From contig NZ_JAAXPG010000004.1 of the NCBI RefSeq assembly GCF_012396365.1, positions 124,001-188,000 of the forward strand: a DNA stretch of 64,000 nucleotides, given 5' to 3'. The DNA is from Nocardiopsis alborubida. Lineage in GTDB: Bacteria; Actinomycetota; Actinomycetes; Streptosporangiales; Streptosporangiaceae. Made by a program: the position numbers and the translations under genes. The stretch's first letter is position 1, and the number at the start of each line of letters is the position of its first letter. The notes below the pieces were generated by a model. That model saw nothing but the letters and a program-made list of their open reading frames with translations, had not been told where the DNA came from and searched no databases. Positions 50,506 through 58,401 of this stretch are shown here, piece after piece.

Positions 50506-51569
50506 GCCAGGTGTCCCGGCTCCGGCTCGACCGGATCCGGGAACCGGACGGGCGGCGAACGACGGGGCGCGCGTTCCGCCTCGTGTACCCGTCCCTGGTG
50601 CTCTTCGCCGGCGCCGTGGTGGCAGCGGCGGCCACCACGGCGGTGCTCCTGGAGCCGGCTCCGCCCGGCGTCCCGGTCCCCGGCCCGCTCGTCGACCACG
50701 GACTCGCTCCGGCCCGCGCGCTCCTCCACGTCGGCGCCTCCGCCGCAGTCGGTTTCGCCCTGCTGCCGATCCTGGCCTCCCCAGCCCCGGAGACACCCGT
50801 CAACGCGCTGTACAGGCGCTCCCTCGGCCTGTCGGCGGTCGCCTCGTCGTTCGTCGCCCTGTGCGCGGGCGTCTGCGTTCTCCTGGGCGCCGCCGAACTG
50901 GCGGTCGAGGCGATGGTGACCACGTCCTCGATCGACGCCTACCTGGCGGTCTCCAGGACCGGCCAGGCCTTGGCGGCCATGGGCGCTCTCGCCCTCATGG
51001 CGGCTGTCGCGGCCCTGGCCGGTCGTGACCTCCCGCGTTTCCTGCCCAGGGAACTGTGTCTGCTCCTGTCCGCCACGCCCCTGCTCCCCCTCACCCTCAC
51101 GGGCCACGGGGAGAGTTCCGCCCTCCACGGCCTGATGATGCTCAGCAGGGGTGGACACGTCGTCGCCGCGGCCCTGTGGGTCGGAGGCCTCCTGGCCACC
51201 GTCACCCTTCTCGCACGACGGCACACCGAACTCGCCGGGGCGCTCCCGCGCTTCTCGGTGATCGCCTCGTGTTCGGTCCTGGTGGTCGCGCTGACCGGCG
51301 TACTGGACGCCGTGGTCCTGCTCCTGGGTCTTCCGGGGGGACTGGACACGGATACGCTCCTGTCCCCCTACGTGCTTCTGTGCGCGGCCAAACTGGGCTG
51401 TGTCGGACTCCTCCTCGCACTGGCCTCCGTCATCCGCTTCCGCCTGCTGCCGCAGATCAGGGCGGGTCGGCGGACCGCCGTGCTGGCGTGGACCACCACC
51501 GAACTCGCGGTCATGGGGGTCCTGTTCGGGCTTGCCGCCGTGCTCTCGCGAACCCCGGTGGCGGGATGA
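50502..51569 (+). CDS. CopD-like copper/membrane protein
   Basis: The 355-residue protein has eight or so hydrophobic helices and the His-bearing RGGHVVAAALWVGGLLATVTLLA segment of the copper resistance D (CopD) family. In a biosynthetic cluster a metal-delivery role for an oxidase, or a membrane step, is conceivable, but the sequence proves neither. GTG overlaps the preceding stop by GTGA. Confidence 0.7.
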   Translation: MSQVSRLRLDRIREPDGRRTTGRAFRLVYPSLVLFAGAVVAAAATTAVLLEPAPPGVPVPGPLVDHGLAPARALLHVGASAAVGFALLPILASPAPETPVNALYRRSLGLSAVASSFVALCAGVCVLLGAAELAVEAMVTTSSIDAYLAVSRTGQALAAMGALALMAAVAALAGRDLPRFLPRELCLLLSATPLLPLTLTGHGESSALHGLMMLSRGGHVVAAALWVGGLLATVTLLARRHTELAGALPRFSVIASCSVLVVALTGVLDAVVLLLGLPGGLDTDTLLSPYVLLCAAKLGCVGLLLALASVIRFRLLPQIRAGRRTAVLAWTTTELAVMGVLFGLAAVLSRTPVAG

Positions 51570-52252
51570 ACTCCCTCGTCGGCGCGATCCTGCCGGAGGA
51601 TGTCCTGGCCGTCGACTCCCGGGGGGAGGCGGCTGACACGGCGGCAGCCGACGTGCGGACGCAGACCCTCGAACGGGCCACGCCCCGCCGCCGCAGGGAG
51701 TTCGCCGCTTCGAGGGCCTGCGCGCACACGGCCCTGACCCGCCTGGGGTTCCCCGGTTCGCCGGTGGGACGGAGCCAGGACGGTGCCCCCCGCTGGCCGA
51801 CCGGAGCGGTCGGGAGCATCACCCACTGCGCCGGGTATCGGGCGGCGGCGGTCGCCCGGGCTTCCGAGGTCGCGGCGGTGGGGATCGACGCCGAGCCGGA
51901 CGGCCCCCTGCGGGCCGGGCTCATGGAGGTCATAGCGCTCCCCTCCGAACGCCGGCACCACCGCTGGTTGTACAGCGTCGGCCCCGCCGTGCACTGGGAC
52001 CGACTGCTGCTGAGCGCCAAGGAGAGCGTCTACAAGGCCTGGTATCCCCTGACCGGCCGGTGGCTTGACTTCGCCGACGCTGAGCTGGAGTTCCAGCCGG
52101 GATCGGGAACCTTCACCACACGGTTGGACGGCGCCGCCGTCCCGGACCTGGCCGGCCGGTGGCTGGTGACCGCCGACGGCCTGGTCCTGACCAGCGCGGT
52201 GGTTCCGGCCTCCGCCGGGTGTGCCCGGGACCGGGGCTCCTCTCTCACCTGA
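51566..52252 (+). CDS. Sfp-type 4'-phosphopantetheinyl transferase
   Basis: The 228-residue enzyme has the three family motifs: GSITHCAGYRAAAV, VGIDAEP (Mg-binding Asp/Glu) and LSAKESVYKAW. It would convert the two ACPs of the cluster (19525 and 28621) to their holo forms. It overlaps the CopD gene by ATGA, ends the rightward operon and overlaps the 3' end of the opposite gene by 8 bp. Confidence 0.93.
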   Translation: MNSLVGAILPEDVLAVDSRGEAADTAAADVRTQTLERATPRRRREFAASRACAHTALTRLGFPGSPVGRSQDGAPRWPTGAVGSITHCAGYRAAAVARASEVAAVGIDAEPDGPLRAGLMEVIALPSERRHHRWLYSVGPAVHWDRLLLSAKESVYKAWYPLTGRWLDFADAELEFQPGSGTFTTRLDGAAVPDLAGRWLVTADGLVLTSAVVPASAGCARDRGSSLT

Positions 52253-53342
52253 CCGGCACGGGACGCCGGTACTCCTGCGCCTCCTGCGCACGGACGCTGG
52301 TCCGGGCCATCTCCCAAGCGGCCAAGGCGACCATGGCCAGTGTCATGTGCCGATGCCACCCCAGCAGGCTGCGGACGCTGTAGCGGTCGAAGCGGACGCA
52401 CTCGCGCGCCGCGTTCCAGGCCTGCCGCGCCTGGTCGAGTTCCTGGGCGGCCCGTCCCATGTCCGAAAAGGTGTCCGAGGCCGGGTCGTAGACGTAGAAG
52501 TACCTGCGTTTGCCCGTGTTCCCGGGGGAGGAGCCCAGGCGGCTCCCCCGGGAGTGCGCCTCCGCGGGTCTCGGCACGAGGCCGCCGTGGGGGGCGTGCG
52601 AGGGCCTGACCGACACTCCCCGTGATCTCTGCTCGCCCGGGCCGCGGGCCAGGTCAAGCGAGGTCAACGGCATGCAGTGCGGTATCCGCCGTAGTTGCAG
52701 GACGTGCTGGACGTGGGTCTTGCCTGGGCACATCAGCGACACGAACACCTTGTTCGGGATCATGCCGCCGCGGATCGCGTTCTCGATCAGCCCGGAGGCG
52801 ATCTGCGACTTCGAGCGGTAGGCCAGTTCCTGGGGCAGCATCCGCCGCGACCCGGTGTCCTCGAAGCACTCCCGTGGTACGTACAGGTCACAGTCGACCA
52901 TGAAGAGGTTGCCGTTCGCGGTCCTGCAGAACAGCGTGACCGCGGTTTGGCAGTTCTCCAGCCTGCCGGTGTCGACGCTGAACTGGCGTTTGAGGGCTGC
53001 TGCTTTGCTGCCCTTCTTCGCGAAGGAGGTCTCGATGACGTAGAAGGTGCTCGTCTCGCTCCCACAGTGGTTGACGAGGAAGTCCAGGAGGCCTTTGCGG
53101 ACGTGCTTGTCGTCCCACCTGGCACTGGTCAGCAGGCGCTGTGCCGAGTCGGGCCTCCGGTCGCTGGAGCGGTGGGCCAGGTTGCGTCGGCTGCTGGCGC
53201 CCTCCTCCGGCGGGGTGCCCACGAGGTTGATCAGGTAGTTCCAGGCACGTGTGCGGGGTTCTGAGCGGGTGAAGTGCTGGGACAGGGAGTGGAATAACGA
53301 GTTGAGCCAGTACGTGCTCGAACAGGGGTCCTGAGAGATCAT
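52245..53342 (-). CDS. IS701-like transposase-derived protein, catalytic residues lost
   Basis: This 365-residue protein aligns with IS701-family transposases across FAKKGSKAAALKRQFS (where the transposase has the KKG motif) and MVDCDLYVPRECFEDTGSRR. The first catalytic Asp pair (DDTG) is replaced by IET, and the second region (usually a VADxxYG box) reads VFVSLMCPGK. The DDE triad is therefore broken. It lies 15 bp after the AT gene in the same operon, with no terminal repeats seen. It is likely a domesticated protein, for example a DNA-binding regulator, and not a mobile element. Confidence 0.7.
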   Translation of the reverse strand: MISQDPCSSTYWLNSLFHSLSQHFTRSEPRTRAWNYLINLVGTPPEEGASSRRNLAHRSSDRRPDSAQRLLTSARWDDKHVRKGLLDFLVNHCGSETSTFYVIETSFAKKGSKAAALKRQFSVDTGRLENCQTAVTLFCRTANGNLFMVDCDLYVPRECFEDTGSRRMLPQELAYRSKSQIASGLIENAIRGGMIPNKVFVSLMCPGKTHVQHVLQLRRIPHCMPLTSLDLARGPGEQRSRGVSVRPSHAPHGGLVPRPAEAHSRGSRLGSSPGNTGKRRYFYVYDPASDTFSDMGRAAQELDQARQAWNAARECVRFDRYSVRSLLGWHRHMTLAMVALAAWEMARTSVRAQEAQEYRRPVPVR

Positions 53343-53357
53343 GGAGGATTCCAAAAA

Positions 53358-54359
53358 TCAGAGTTCGGCGTTCGGTGATCGTTCGGAGCTGACGTTTCGG
53401 GTCTCAGCCGCGAGGTTCACCGCGAGCTCGAAGGCGGCGAGGGCGTCACCGTCCTCCGTTGCGGCGAGGAGCGGTTCGACGCGGCTGCGGGTGGCGCGCA
53501 GAAGGCGGTTGCGTTTGAGGAGGGAGACACAGCTTCCCCTTGGCCCGGCCTCCAGGATCAGGTGGCGTCCGTGGGCCAAAAGGCCGTCAGCGGCGGCTGA
53601 GAAGAGCACGGGATGGTCGAGCTGACGCGCCCAGAAGGCCCCGGAGACGGCCTGGCGGTCGGTGACCACACCGCCGTGCCGCGCGGAGTGGACGGGCGGT
53701 ACAGGCCGTGCGAGAGCCACCCCGTCGAAGGCCTTCTCGAACTCCTGCGCCGACGGAGTACACAGAGGACTGTGGAAGGCGTGGGACGAGCGGGCGAAGT
53801 CGCAGGCGAAACCCTTGGCGAGCAGTCGTCCGGCGAGCGCCCGGAGGGAGCGGCGCGGACCGCACAGCACGGTCTGGCGGGGGTTGTTCAGCGCACCGAC
53901 CACGACGCCGTCGGGCATGTGCTCGCGGAGCTGGTCCGGTGCCGCCGCCACGACGAGCATGCCCCCCTCAGGGGCCAGGCGCAGAGCCCGGCTCCGGGCC
54001 TCCATGAGGCCCGCGCCCTCCGCGGTGGTGAAGACTCCCGCGGTGGCCGCCGCCGCGAGCTCGCCGACGCTGTGGCCCAGCAGCGCGTCGACGTCCATCC
54101 TCGCGGTCACGGCACGGCCCAGTGCGTGCCCGACGGCGAAGAGCAGCGGCTGGGAGTGCGCTGACTCGTCCAGGGCGGCCCCGGGAGACGGGGACAACCA
54201 CACGTCGCGCAGCAGGCTGCCCCGGGAGCCGGTCCGGGCGAAGAACTCGTCCATCGTCGCGCTGAACACCGGTTCCCCGCCGTACAGGCCGGCTCCCATT
54301 CGGGGTGTCTGCGCCCCTTGGCCGGGAAAGACCAGAGCGATCCGTACGGGATCCAACAC
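53358..54359 (-). CDS. Discrete acyltransferase (AT 3)
   Basis: The 333-residue FabD-like acyltransferase has LVFPGQGAQ (about 9-17), GHSVGE (Ser97) and SHAFHSPLC (catalytic His). SHAFH differs from the GFH of the other two ATs and is the form found in many malonyl- and methylmalonyl-specific ATs. Whether it loads an ACP or trans-acylates a product is not clear. It starts the two-gene leftward operon with the transposase-like protein. Confidence 0.87.
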   Translation of the reverse strand: MLDPVRIALVFPGQGAQTPRMGAGLYGGEPVFSATMDEFFARTGSRGSLLRDVWLSPSPGAALDESAHSQPLLFAVGHALGRAVTARMDVDALLGHSVGELAAAATAGVFTTAEGAGLMEARSRALRLAPEGGMLVVAAAPDQLREHMPDGVVVGALNNPRQTVLCGPRRSLRALAGRLLAKGFACDFARSSHAFHSPLCTPSAQEFEKAFDGVALARPVPPVHSARHGGVVTDRQAVSGAFWARQLDHPVLFSAAADGLLAHGRHLILEAGPRGSCVSLLKRNRLLRATRSRVEPLLAATEDGDALAAFELAVNLAAETRNVSSERSPNAEL

Positions 54360-54440
54360 CGCCGCCCCTTCTGTGCTTTCCTTCCGTGCTGACTGTGAGG
54401 AATAGCGGCCACGGGGCTTGGGGCCGGTGTGGGGGAGGGG

Positions 54441-55016
54441 TCAGGGCTCCTTTTTCGAAAGAAGTCCTTCCATGCCTCCCCAGACGACGGTTTTGTTCAG
54501 GTGGATGACGTCCTCTATGGGGACGTCCTGGTTCTCGTGCCACCAGGCGACCAGGGCGTGTCCGGAGGCCTTGATGGATTCGGCCAGGGCGTACAGGGCC
54601 CGGTCCGTGTCCAGGTTGACGGGCAGGTCCAGCGGCCCGAGTGCCCTGATGCAGGCCGCGACTGACTCAGTCGCGTAGTCCTGGGCCTGTTCGAAGATCT
54701 CGGCTGCCTCCGGGGCCAGGGGTCTGTTGACGAACAGGATGCGCCAGGCGAGCCAGGAGTGCTCCATCGAGCGGAAGAACGCGCTGGTCGTCTCGTTGAA
54801 GAGCTCTTCGGGGGTGTTCGTGTTGCTCGGGAAGATCCAGCTGCTTACCAGTTTTTCCGCCTGGCTCGCGACCACCGCTCCGTAGAGGTCGATTTTGGAT
54901 TTGAAGTGATAATAGAGAACAGGAGTGGTCACTCCCGTGGCCTGTGCGAGTTCTCGCATGGAGGCGTGGTCATAACCCGATTCAGCGAATACCTCGGAGG
55001 CCGCGTCCAGAATCAT
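54441..55016 (-). CDS. TetR-family transcriptional regulator
   Basis: The 191-residue regulator has the TetR helix-turn-helix (ILDAASEVFAESGYDHASMRELAQATGVTTPVLYYHFKSK) and a helical ligand domain. The first legal start is ATG at 55016, which lacks a ribosome site. The eight in-frame codons upstream encode VEHHSRSR, matching the basic N-terminus usual before ILDAA, and a strong AGGAGGAGG ends 7 bp before the Val codon (GTA at 55040). The true start may therefore be an unusual codon, or a base may be missing. The gene lies next to copies of the AAGTGCGGA element (55095-55105, 55201-55210) and is a candidate cluster regulator. Confidence 0.85.
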   Translation of the reverse strand: MILDAASEVFAESGYDHASMRELAQATGVTTPVLYYHFKSKIDLYGAVVASQAEKLVSSWIFPSNTNTPEELFNETTSAFFRSMEHSWLAWRILFVNRPLAPEAAEIFEQAQDYATESVAACIRALGPLDLPVNLDTDRALYALAESIKASGHALVAWWHENQDVPIEDVIHLNKTVVWGGMEGLLSKKEP

Positions 55017-55370
55017 TCGGGAACGTGAATGGTGTTCTACCTTGCCACCTCCTCCTGCGGAACCTGACGGACGTTAGGAACGGTATCCGAGGCCATGTCC
55101 GCAGGCAAGGGGGAATCCCTGGAGAAGAAGCCCTGTCCGAGAGCGGCAGCGCTGTGACCTGGTATGACGAGTCGTCGCGGTCGGGTGGATGTAGGGCGCA
55201 AAACCGCACATGGTATCTGTGGTTGACCAGGATGTGGGCGTGACCCCTGGGTTCATTGGGGCAGCGGTGTCCCTAGTGGTGCGGAAACCCTGTTCCGGCT
55301 TTCGGGGGCTCCGCCGTGTGCACACCGGCCGGGCCCACTCCGACCGCGTCCGTGAGAGGACCGGTTGGGG
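55017..55370. other. Intergenic region at the right border of the cluster
   Basis: The 354 bp separate the TetR start from the end of the DUF952/cupin gene. Two single AAGTGCGGA-type sites (reverse orientation) are seen, at about 55095-55105 and 55201-55210. Nothing else stands out. Confidence 0.4.
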
Positions 55371-56147
55371 TCAGAGCGCCTCGAAGTCGGCGAAGTCGAA
55401 ACCGGGGGAGACGAAGCAGCTGACCAGCGCCTCACCCTCCAACGGGCGGGCGGCCTGCCAGGTACCGGCCGGGACCACCGCCTGGAGGCGTTCTCCCCGC
55501 TCGATCCCCGTGCCCAGGGTCACCTGTCCGTCGGGGTCGGGCGCTCCTCCCGTGCCGCCGTACTCCAGCACCAGGGGCCCGCCCCGGTTGAACACCCACA
55601 CCTCGTCGGAGCGCACCCGGTGCCAGCGCGACTCCTCCCCGGGGCCGAGCAGGAGGTGGACGCCGGTGGCGGTGGGCCGCGGACCCGGGTAGCCCCCGGG
55701 GTGCACGGTCACCCCGCTGTGCCAGGTCCGCCGGTACCAGCCGCCCTCCGGGTGCGGCAGAAGGTCCAGCGCCTCGGCCGTGGCGGGTCTGGCCTCGGCG
55801 CCCGTGTACCGGCCCGCGGGGTCGCGGCGCAGGTGGCGCACGCCCGTCACGGCCCCGCGGGGGATCGGTCCGTAGATGTGGGGGAAGAGGACGCCGTTCC
55901 CCACGCCCGGCGGCGGGGCGGGTTCGGCTGCCTCCCAGCGCACCTCGCAGCCGACCGCGTCGGTGTCCACGACGAGGGCGACCAGCTGCCCGGCGGCGCC
56001 GGTGTAGAACGCGTTGGCCACCGCCAGCAGCGTGGGCTCGTCCGGTGAGGCGTGCACGAACCCCTGCGTGCGCAGGGAGTCGGCCTCGATGTCGTCGCTG
56101 CCGGAGGTCCAGCGTTCGAGTTCGGTCATGTGCAGCACGTGGGGCAT
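55371..56147 (-). CDS. DUF952 + cupin (DUF985) fusion protein
   Basis: The 258-residue protein has a DUF952-type N-terminal half (about 1-110: HVLHMTELERW, EADSLRTQGFVHAS, PHIYGPIPRGAV). A cupin_5 (DUF985) half follows (about 118-255: LLPHPEGGWYRRTWHS, ESRWHRVRSDEVWVFNRGGPLVLEY). Neither domain has a firmly known enzymatic role. The ATG lacks a ribosome site and is 12 bp after a TATACG hexamer, so a leaderless message is possible. It is probably outside the cluster. Confidence 0.75.
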   Translation of the reverse strand: MPHVLHMTELERWTSGSDDIEADSLRTQGFVHASPDEPTLLAVANAFYTGAAGQLVALVVDTDAVGCEVRWEAAEPAPPPGVGNGVLFPHIYGPIPRGAVTGVRHLRRDPAGRYTGAEARPATAEALDLLPHPEGGWYRRTWHSGVTVHPGGYPGPRPTATGVHLLLGPGEESRWHRVRSDEVWVFNRGGPLVLEYGGTGGAPDPDGQVTLGTGIERGERLQAVVPAGTWQAARPLEGEALVSCFVSPGFDFADFEAL

Positions 56148-56397
56148 GCGGCCGACCGTATACCGGCCCGGGTGCGACGGCACGTTGTCCACGGGCTGTC
56201 CCGCGGACGTCCCCACGACGTTCGGCGGTCACCGGCTCCCCCACAGGAGGCCTTCCGCATCGTCCTGGCCATCGGCGCCGTCGCCGCCCTCACCGCCATG
56301 GCCGCAGCCGCCCTCCCGCCTCGCCGGAAGGCCGCATCCCACAGCCACCACCGACCCCTGCCCGGCCGCTGCGGGCCGGGCGCACCGCACGCGCGGA

Positions 56398-57489
56398 TCA
56401 GGGGTTGGCCGTCACGGCGAGTCCGTAGTCGACGACGCGGTAACCGTCGTCCGACCCTTCATCCGAGGGGAACTTGACGTGGTCGGCCCAGTCGGTCAGC
56501 GACAGGTCCGAGGGGGAGGGGATGCCGAGCGCCTCTGCGGCCTCGACCACCATCATCGCCAGCCGTACCCCGTTGACCTCGTCGTAGGGGTACCGCGGCG
56601 AGTGGTAGGCGATGTCCTGGCGGCGGTGGCGCTCCTCGGTGGCCTTGGTCCAACCCAGTTCCTCCGGCGTGGGGGTCTCCGGGCCGAAGAGGTTGGCCAC
56701 AGCGTCGTCCAGACCGAGTTCCACGTACTCACCGAGCTCGAACTGGAAGACCCAGGGGCCGCCCATGCCAGGAACCATGCCGTGGAAACCGAAGGAGCGC
56801 GAGAGGCCCAGGGCGGTCAACTCGGCGGGCAGGGTGCGCAGGGAGTCGGCCAGCAGCCTGCCGTACCCCTTCCAGTCGGTGTGCCGGGTGATGCCGGCGA
56901 AGGACATGCCGGCGTTGTCCCTGACCGGGCGGGTGCCGATGAATCCGCCCACGGTCCCGGCCCCGTGCTCGCGGTTGTACCAGAACCACCCCTCGGCCGG
57001 ATCGTTGGGCAGCAGCGACAGGAGGGGACCCTCGGTGCCCGCCCGCAGTTCCAGACTGTTCCTGCGCCCCCTCCACCGCATGAAGGGGGCGCCCCAGCGG
57101 GGGACGTCGTCGTGGAAGGAGGCGGCGGTGTCGTCGGCCCCGAGGACATGGGGCCGGACGAACTCGCCACGAAGGCTCTCGGCGACCTCCCCGAACGCCT
57201 CGACGTGCTCTCTTACCTCGCCCCGGACCTCCTTCACGAGGAAGTGCAGACCGGCGTACTCCTCCGTGGTCGTGTGGATCTCCATGAACTCGTCCACAGG
57301 ACGCAGCCGGGCCTCGCCGAAGCCCTCCCCGGTGCGCAGCCGCGGTCCCCACTCGTCGTCGGCCCACTCCCAGCCCTGGCGGTCGGCCATCGCGCGCAGG
57401 TCCGCTTCGGTCCACTTGCCGGGGGAGAGGCTCCGCAGCTGGCGGGCGAGCCCCACGACGTCCCTGGCGCCGTCCGGTGTCCTCGTCAT
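56398..57489 (-). CDS. Uncharacterised conserved protein
   Basis: This soluble 363-residue product is rich in Trp, Gly and acidic residues, with no membrane segment or signal peptide. Features include DLRAMADRQGWEWADDEWGP near the N-terminus and GFHGMVPGMGGPWVFQFE near the middle. I do not recognise a family. The start has GGGAGGAA ahead of the ATG. It stands alone on the right flank. Confidence 0.55.
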   Translation of the reverse strand: MTRTPDGARDVVGLARQLRSLSPGKWTEADLRAMADRQGWEWADDEWGPRLRTGEGFGEARLRPVDEFMEIHTTTEEYAGLHFLVKEVRGEVREHVEAFGEVAESLRGEFVRPHVLGADDTAASFHDDVPRWGAPFMRWRGRRNSLELRAGTEGPLLSLLPNDPAEGWFWYNREHGAGTVGGFIGTRPVRDNAGMSFAGITRHTDWKGYGRLLADSLRTLPAELTALGLSRSFGFHGMVPGMGGPWVFQFELGEYVELGLDDAVANLFGPETPTPEELGWTKATEERHRRQDIAYHSPRYPYDEVNGVRLAMMVVEAAEALGIPSPSDLSLTDWADHVKFPSDEGSDDGYRVVDYGLAVTANP

Positions 57490-57757
57490 GGTTCCTCCCG
57501 CGTGTCGTTCGGTTCGCGTCGATCATGGCAGGAGGCGGTGACGGAACGGAACCGGCGCTTACCGAACGGAAGGGGGCCTTCGGCCCCGCCGTCCACAGGC
57601 TGTGGACAGCGGGGCCGACACGCCGGTGCCAGAGCGGCGCGGGGCCGCTCCGTCGACTCGTCGCCGTGTCGACTCGTCGGCATGTCCGTTCGTCCACACT
57701 GACAGCGCACGTCGGCGGTGGTCTCCTGGCGCGCCGACACCGTCCTCGGCCGGTCCG
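57490..57757. other. Intergenic region with one copy of a 27-bp repeat
   Basis: The 268 bp contain one copy of a perfect 27-bp direct repeat (57658-57684). The second copy is at 58265-58291 on the other side of the membrane-protein gene. No other pattern is visible. Confidence 0.4.
57658..57684. repeat. 27-bp direct repeat, copy 1
   Basis: The segment starts TCGTCGCCGTGTCGACTCG and ends TCGGCATG, and is identical to 58265-58291, 607 bp away. The copies flank the small membrane-protein gene. No transposase or terminal repeats accompany them, so the origin is unclear. Confidence 0.6.
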
Positions 57758-58201
57758 CTACGTGCGCCGGAGGTGCACGGCGTACGCCGCCGCCAGGATC
57801 ACCGCGGCCACCGCGACCAGAGCGGCGATCGTCGGATTCGTCCAGGCCGGCACGATCTCCACACCGCCGGGCTCGTATGCGGAGGGGCACACGGTGCTGA
57901 GCGGGAACGCGTCGTGGGAGACCGGCGGCGCCTGGGTATTCGCGCGCAGGAAACAGGTGTCCTCCGGGAAGAGGCTGGGAGCGTAGTACAGGTGTGCCCG
58001 GCCGTAGACGACGAACGCGGCGGTGAACGCGATCGCCGAGAGATGGATCAGGGGTCCGAGCTCCACCGCCTCCGACCAGGCCTTTCCCTCCTCCACGCGG
58101 CGGCCGGCGCGCACGAGGGAACGGGTGGCGGATATCGGGAACACCACGCACGACACGATCAGGCACAGGAGGGCGAGCAGGGAGAAGGGAAAGAGGAACA
58201 T
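57758..58201 (-). CDS. Uncharacterised membrane protein
   Basis: The product of about 147 residues begins with a strong hydrophobic stretch (FLFPFSLLALLCLIVSCVVFP). It has a second at HLSAIAFTAAFVVYG and a third at the C-terminus (TIAALVAVAAVILAAAYAV). No family is recognised. The start is uncertain: ATG at 58201 was chosen as the point where the first helix begins, but the frame is open to 58312. Confidence 0.5.
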   Translation of the reverse strand: MFLFPFSLLALLCLIVSCVVFPISATRSLVRAGRRVEEGKAWSEAVELGPLIHLSAIAFTAAFVVYGRAHLYYAPSLFPEDTCFLRANTQAPPVSHDAFPLSTVCPSAYEPGGVEIVPAWTNPTIAALVAVAAVILAAAYAVHLRRT

Positions 58202-58264
58202 GCGGAATGCTCGCACAGCCGCCCGAAGGCCACAGCATCGCGGGTCCGGGTTCTCCCTGTCGGT

Positions 58265-58291
58265 TCGTCGCCGTGTCGACTCGTCGGCATG
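58265..58291. repeat. 27-bp direct repeat, copy 2
   Basis: Identical to 57658-57684. It overlaps the open upstream part of the frame for the membrane protein, which is one reason for doubting a start at 58312. Confidence 0.6.
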
Positions 58292-58350
58292 GCCATCTGC
58301 CCGCTTGTCCACAACCTGTGGAAGGAAGTCGCCGCCATCCGGGAACGACG

Positions 58351-58380
58351 GACGCCCCGGCCGGGAACGGCCGGGGCGTC
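58351..58380 (-). terminator. Terminator of the pdh operon
   Basis: A perfect 12-bp stem (GACGCCCCGGCC with its complement) and a 6-nt loop lie 21 bp after the E2 stop codon. It is a strong hairpin without a U-tract. Confidence 0.75.
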
Positions 58381-58401
58381 GCGTGTGTCGGGCGCCAGAC
58401 G

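Noticed and set aside
52245-53342. Active insertion sequence at the cluster edge
   Set aside because: Catalytic residues are lost and no terminal inverted repeats or target duplications were seen around it.
53358-54359. Modular type I PKS fragment
   Set aside because: The protein is a stand-alone AT of normal length with its own start and stop. No KS, ACP or other modules are attached.
57658-58291. Mobile element or recombination cassette bounded by 27-bp direct repeats
   Set aside because: Only one small membrane-protein gene lies between the copies, with no integrase, transposase or attachment-site features.
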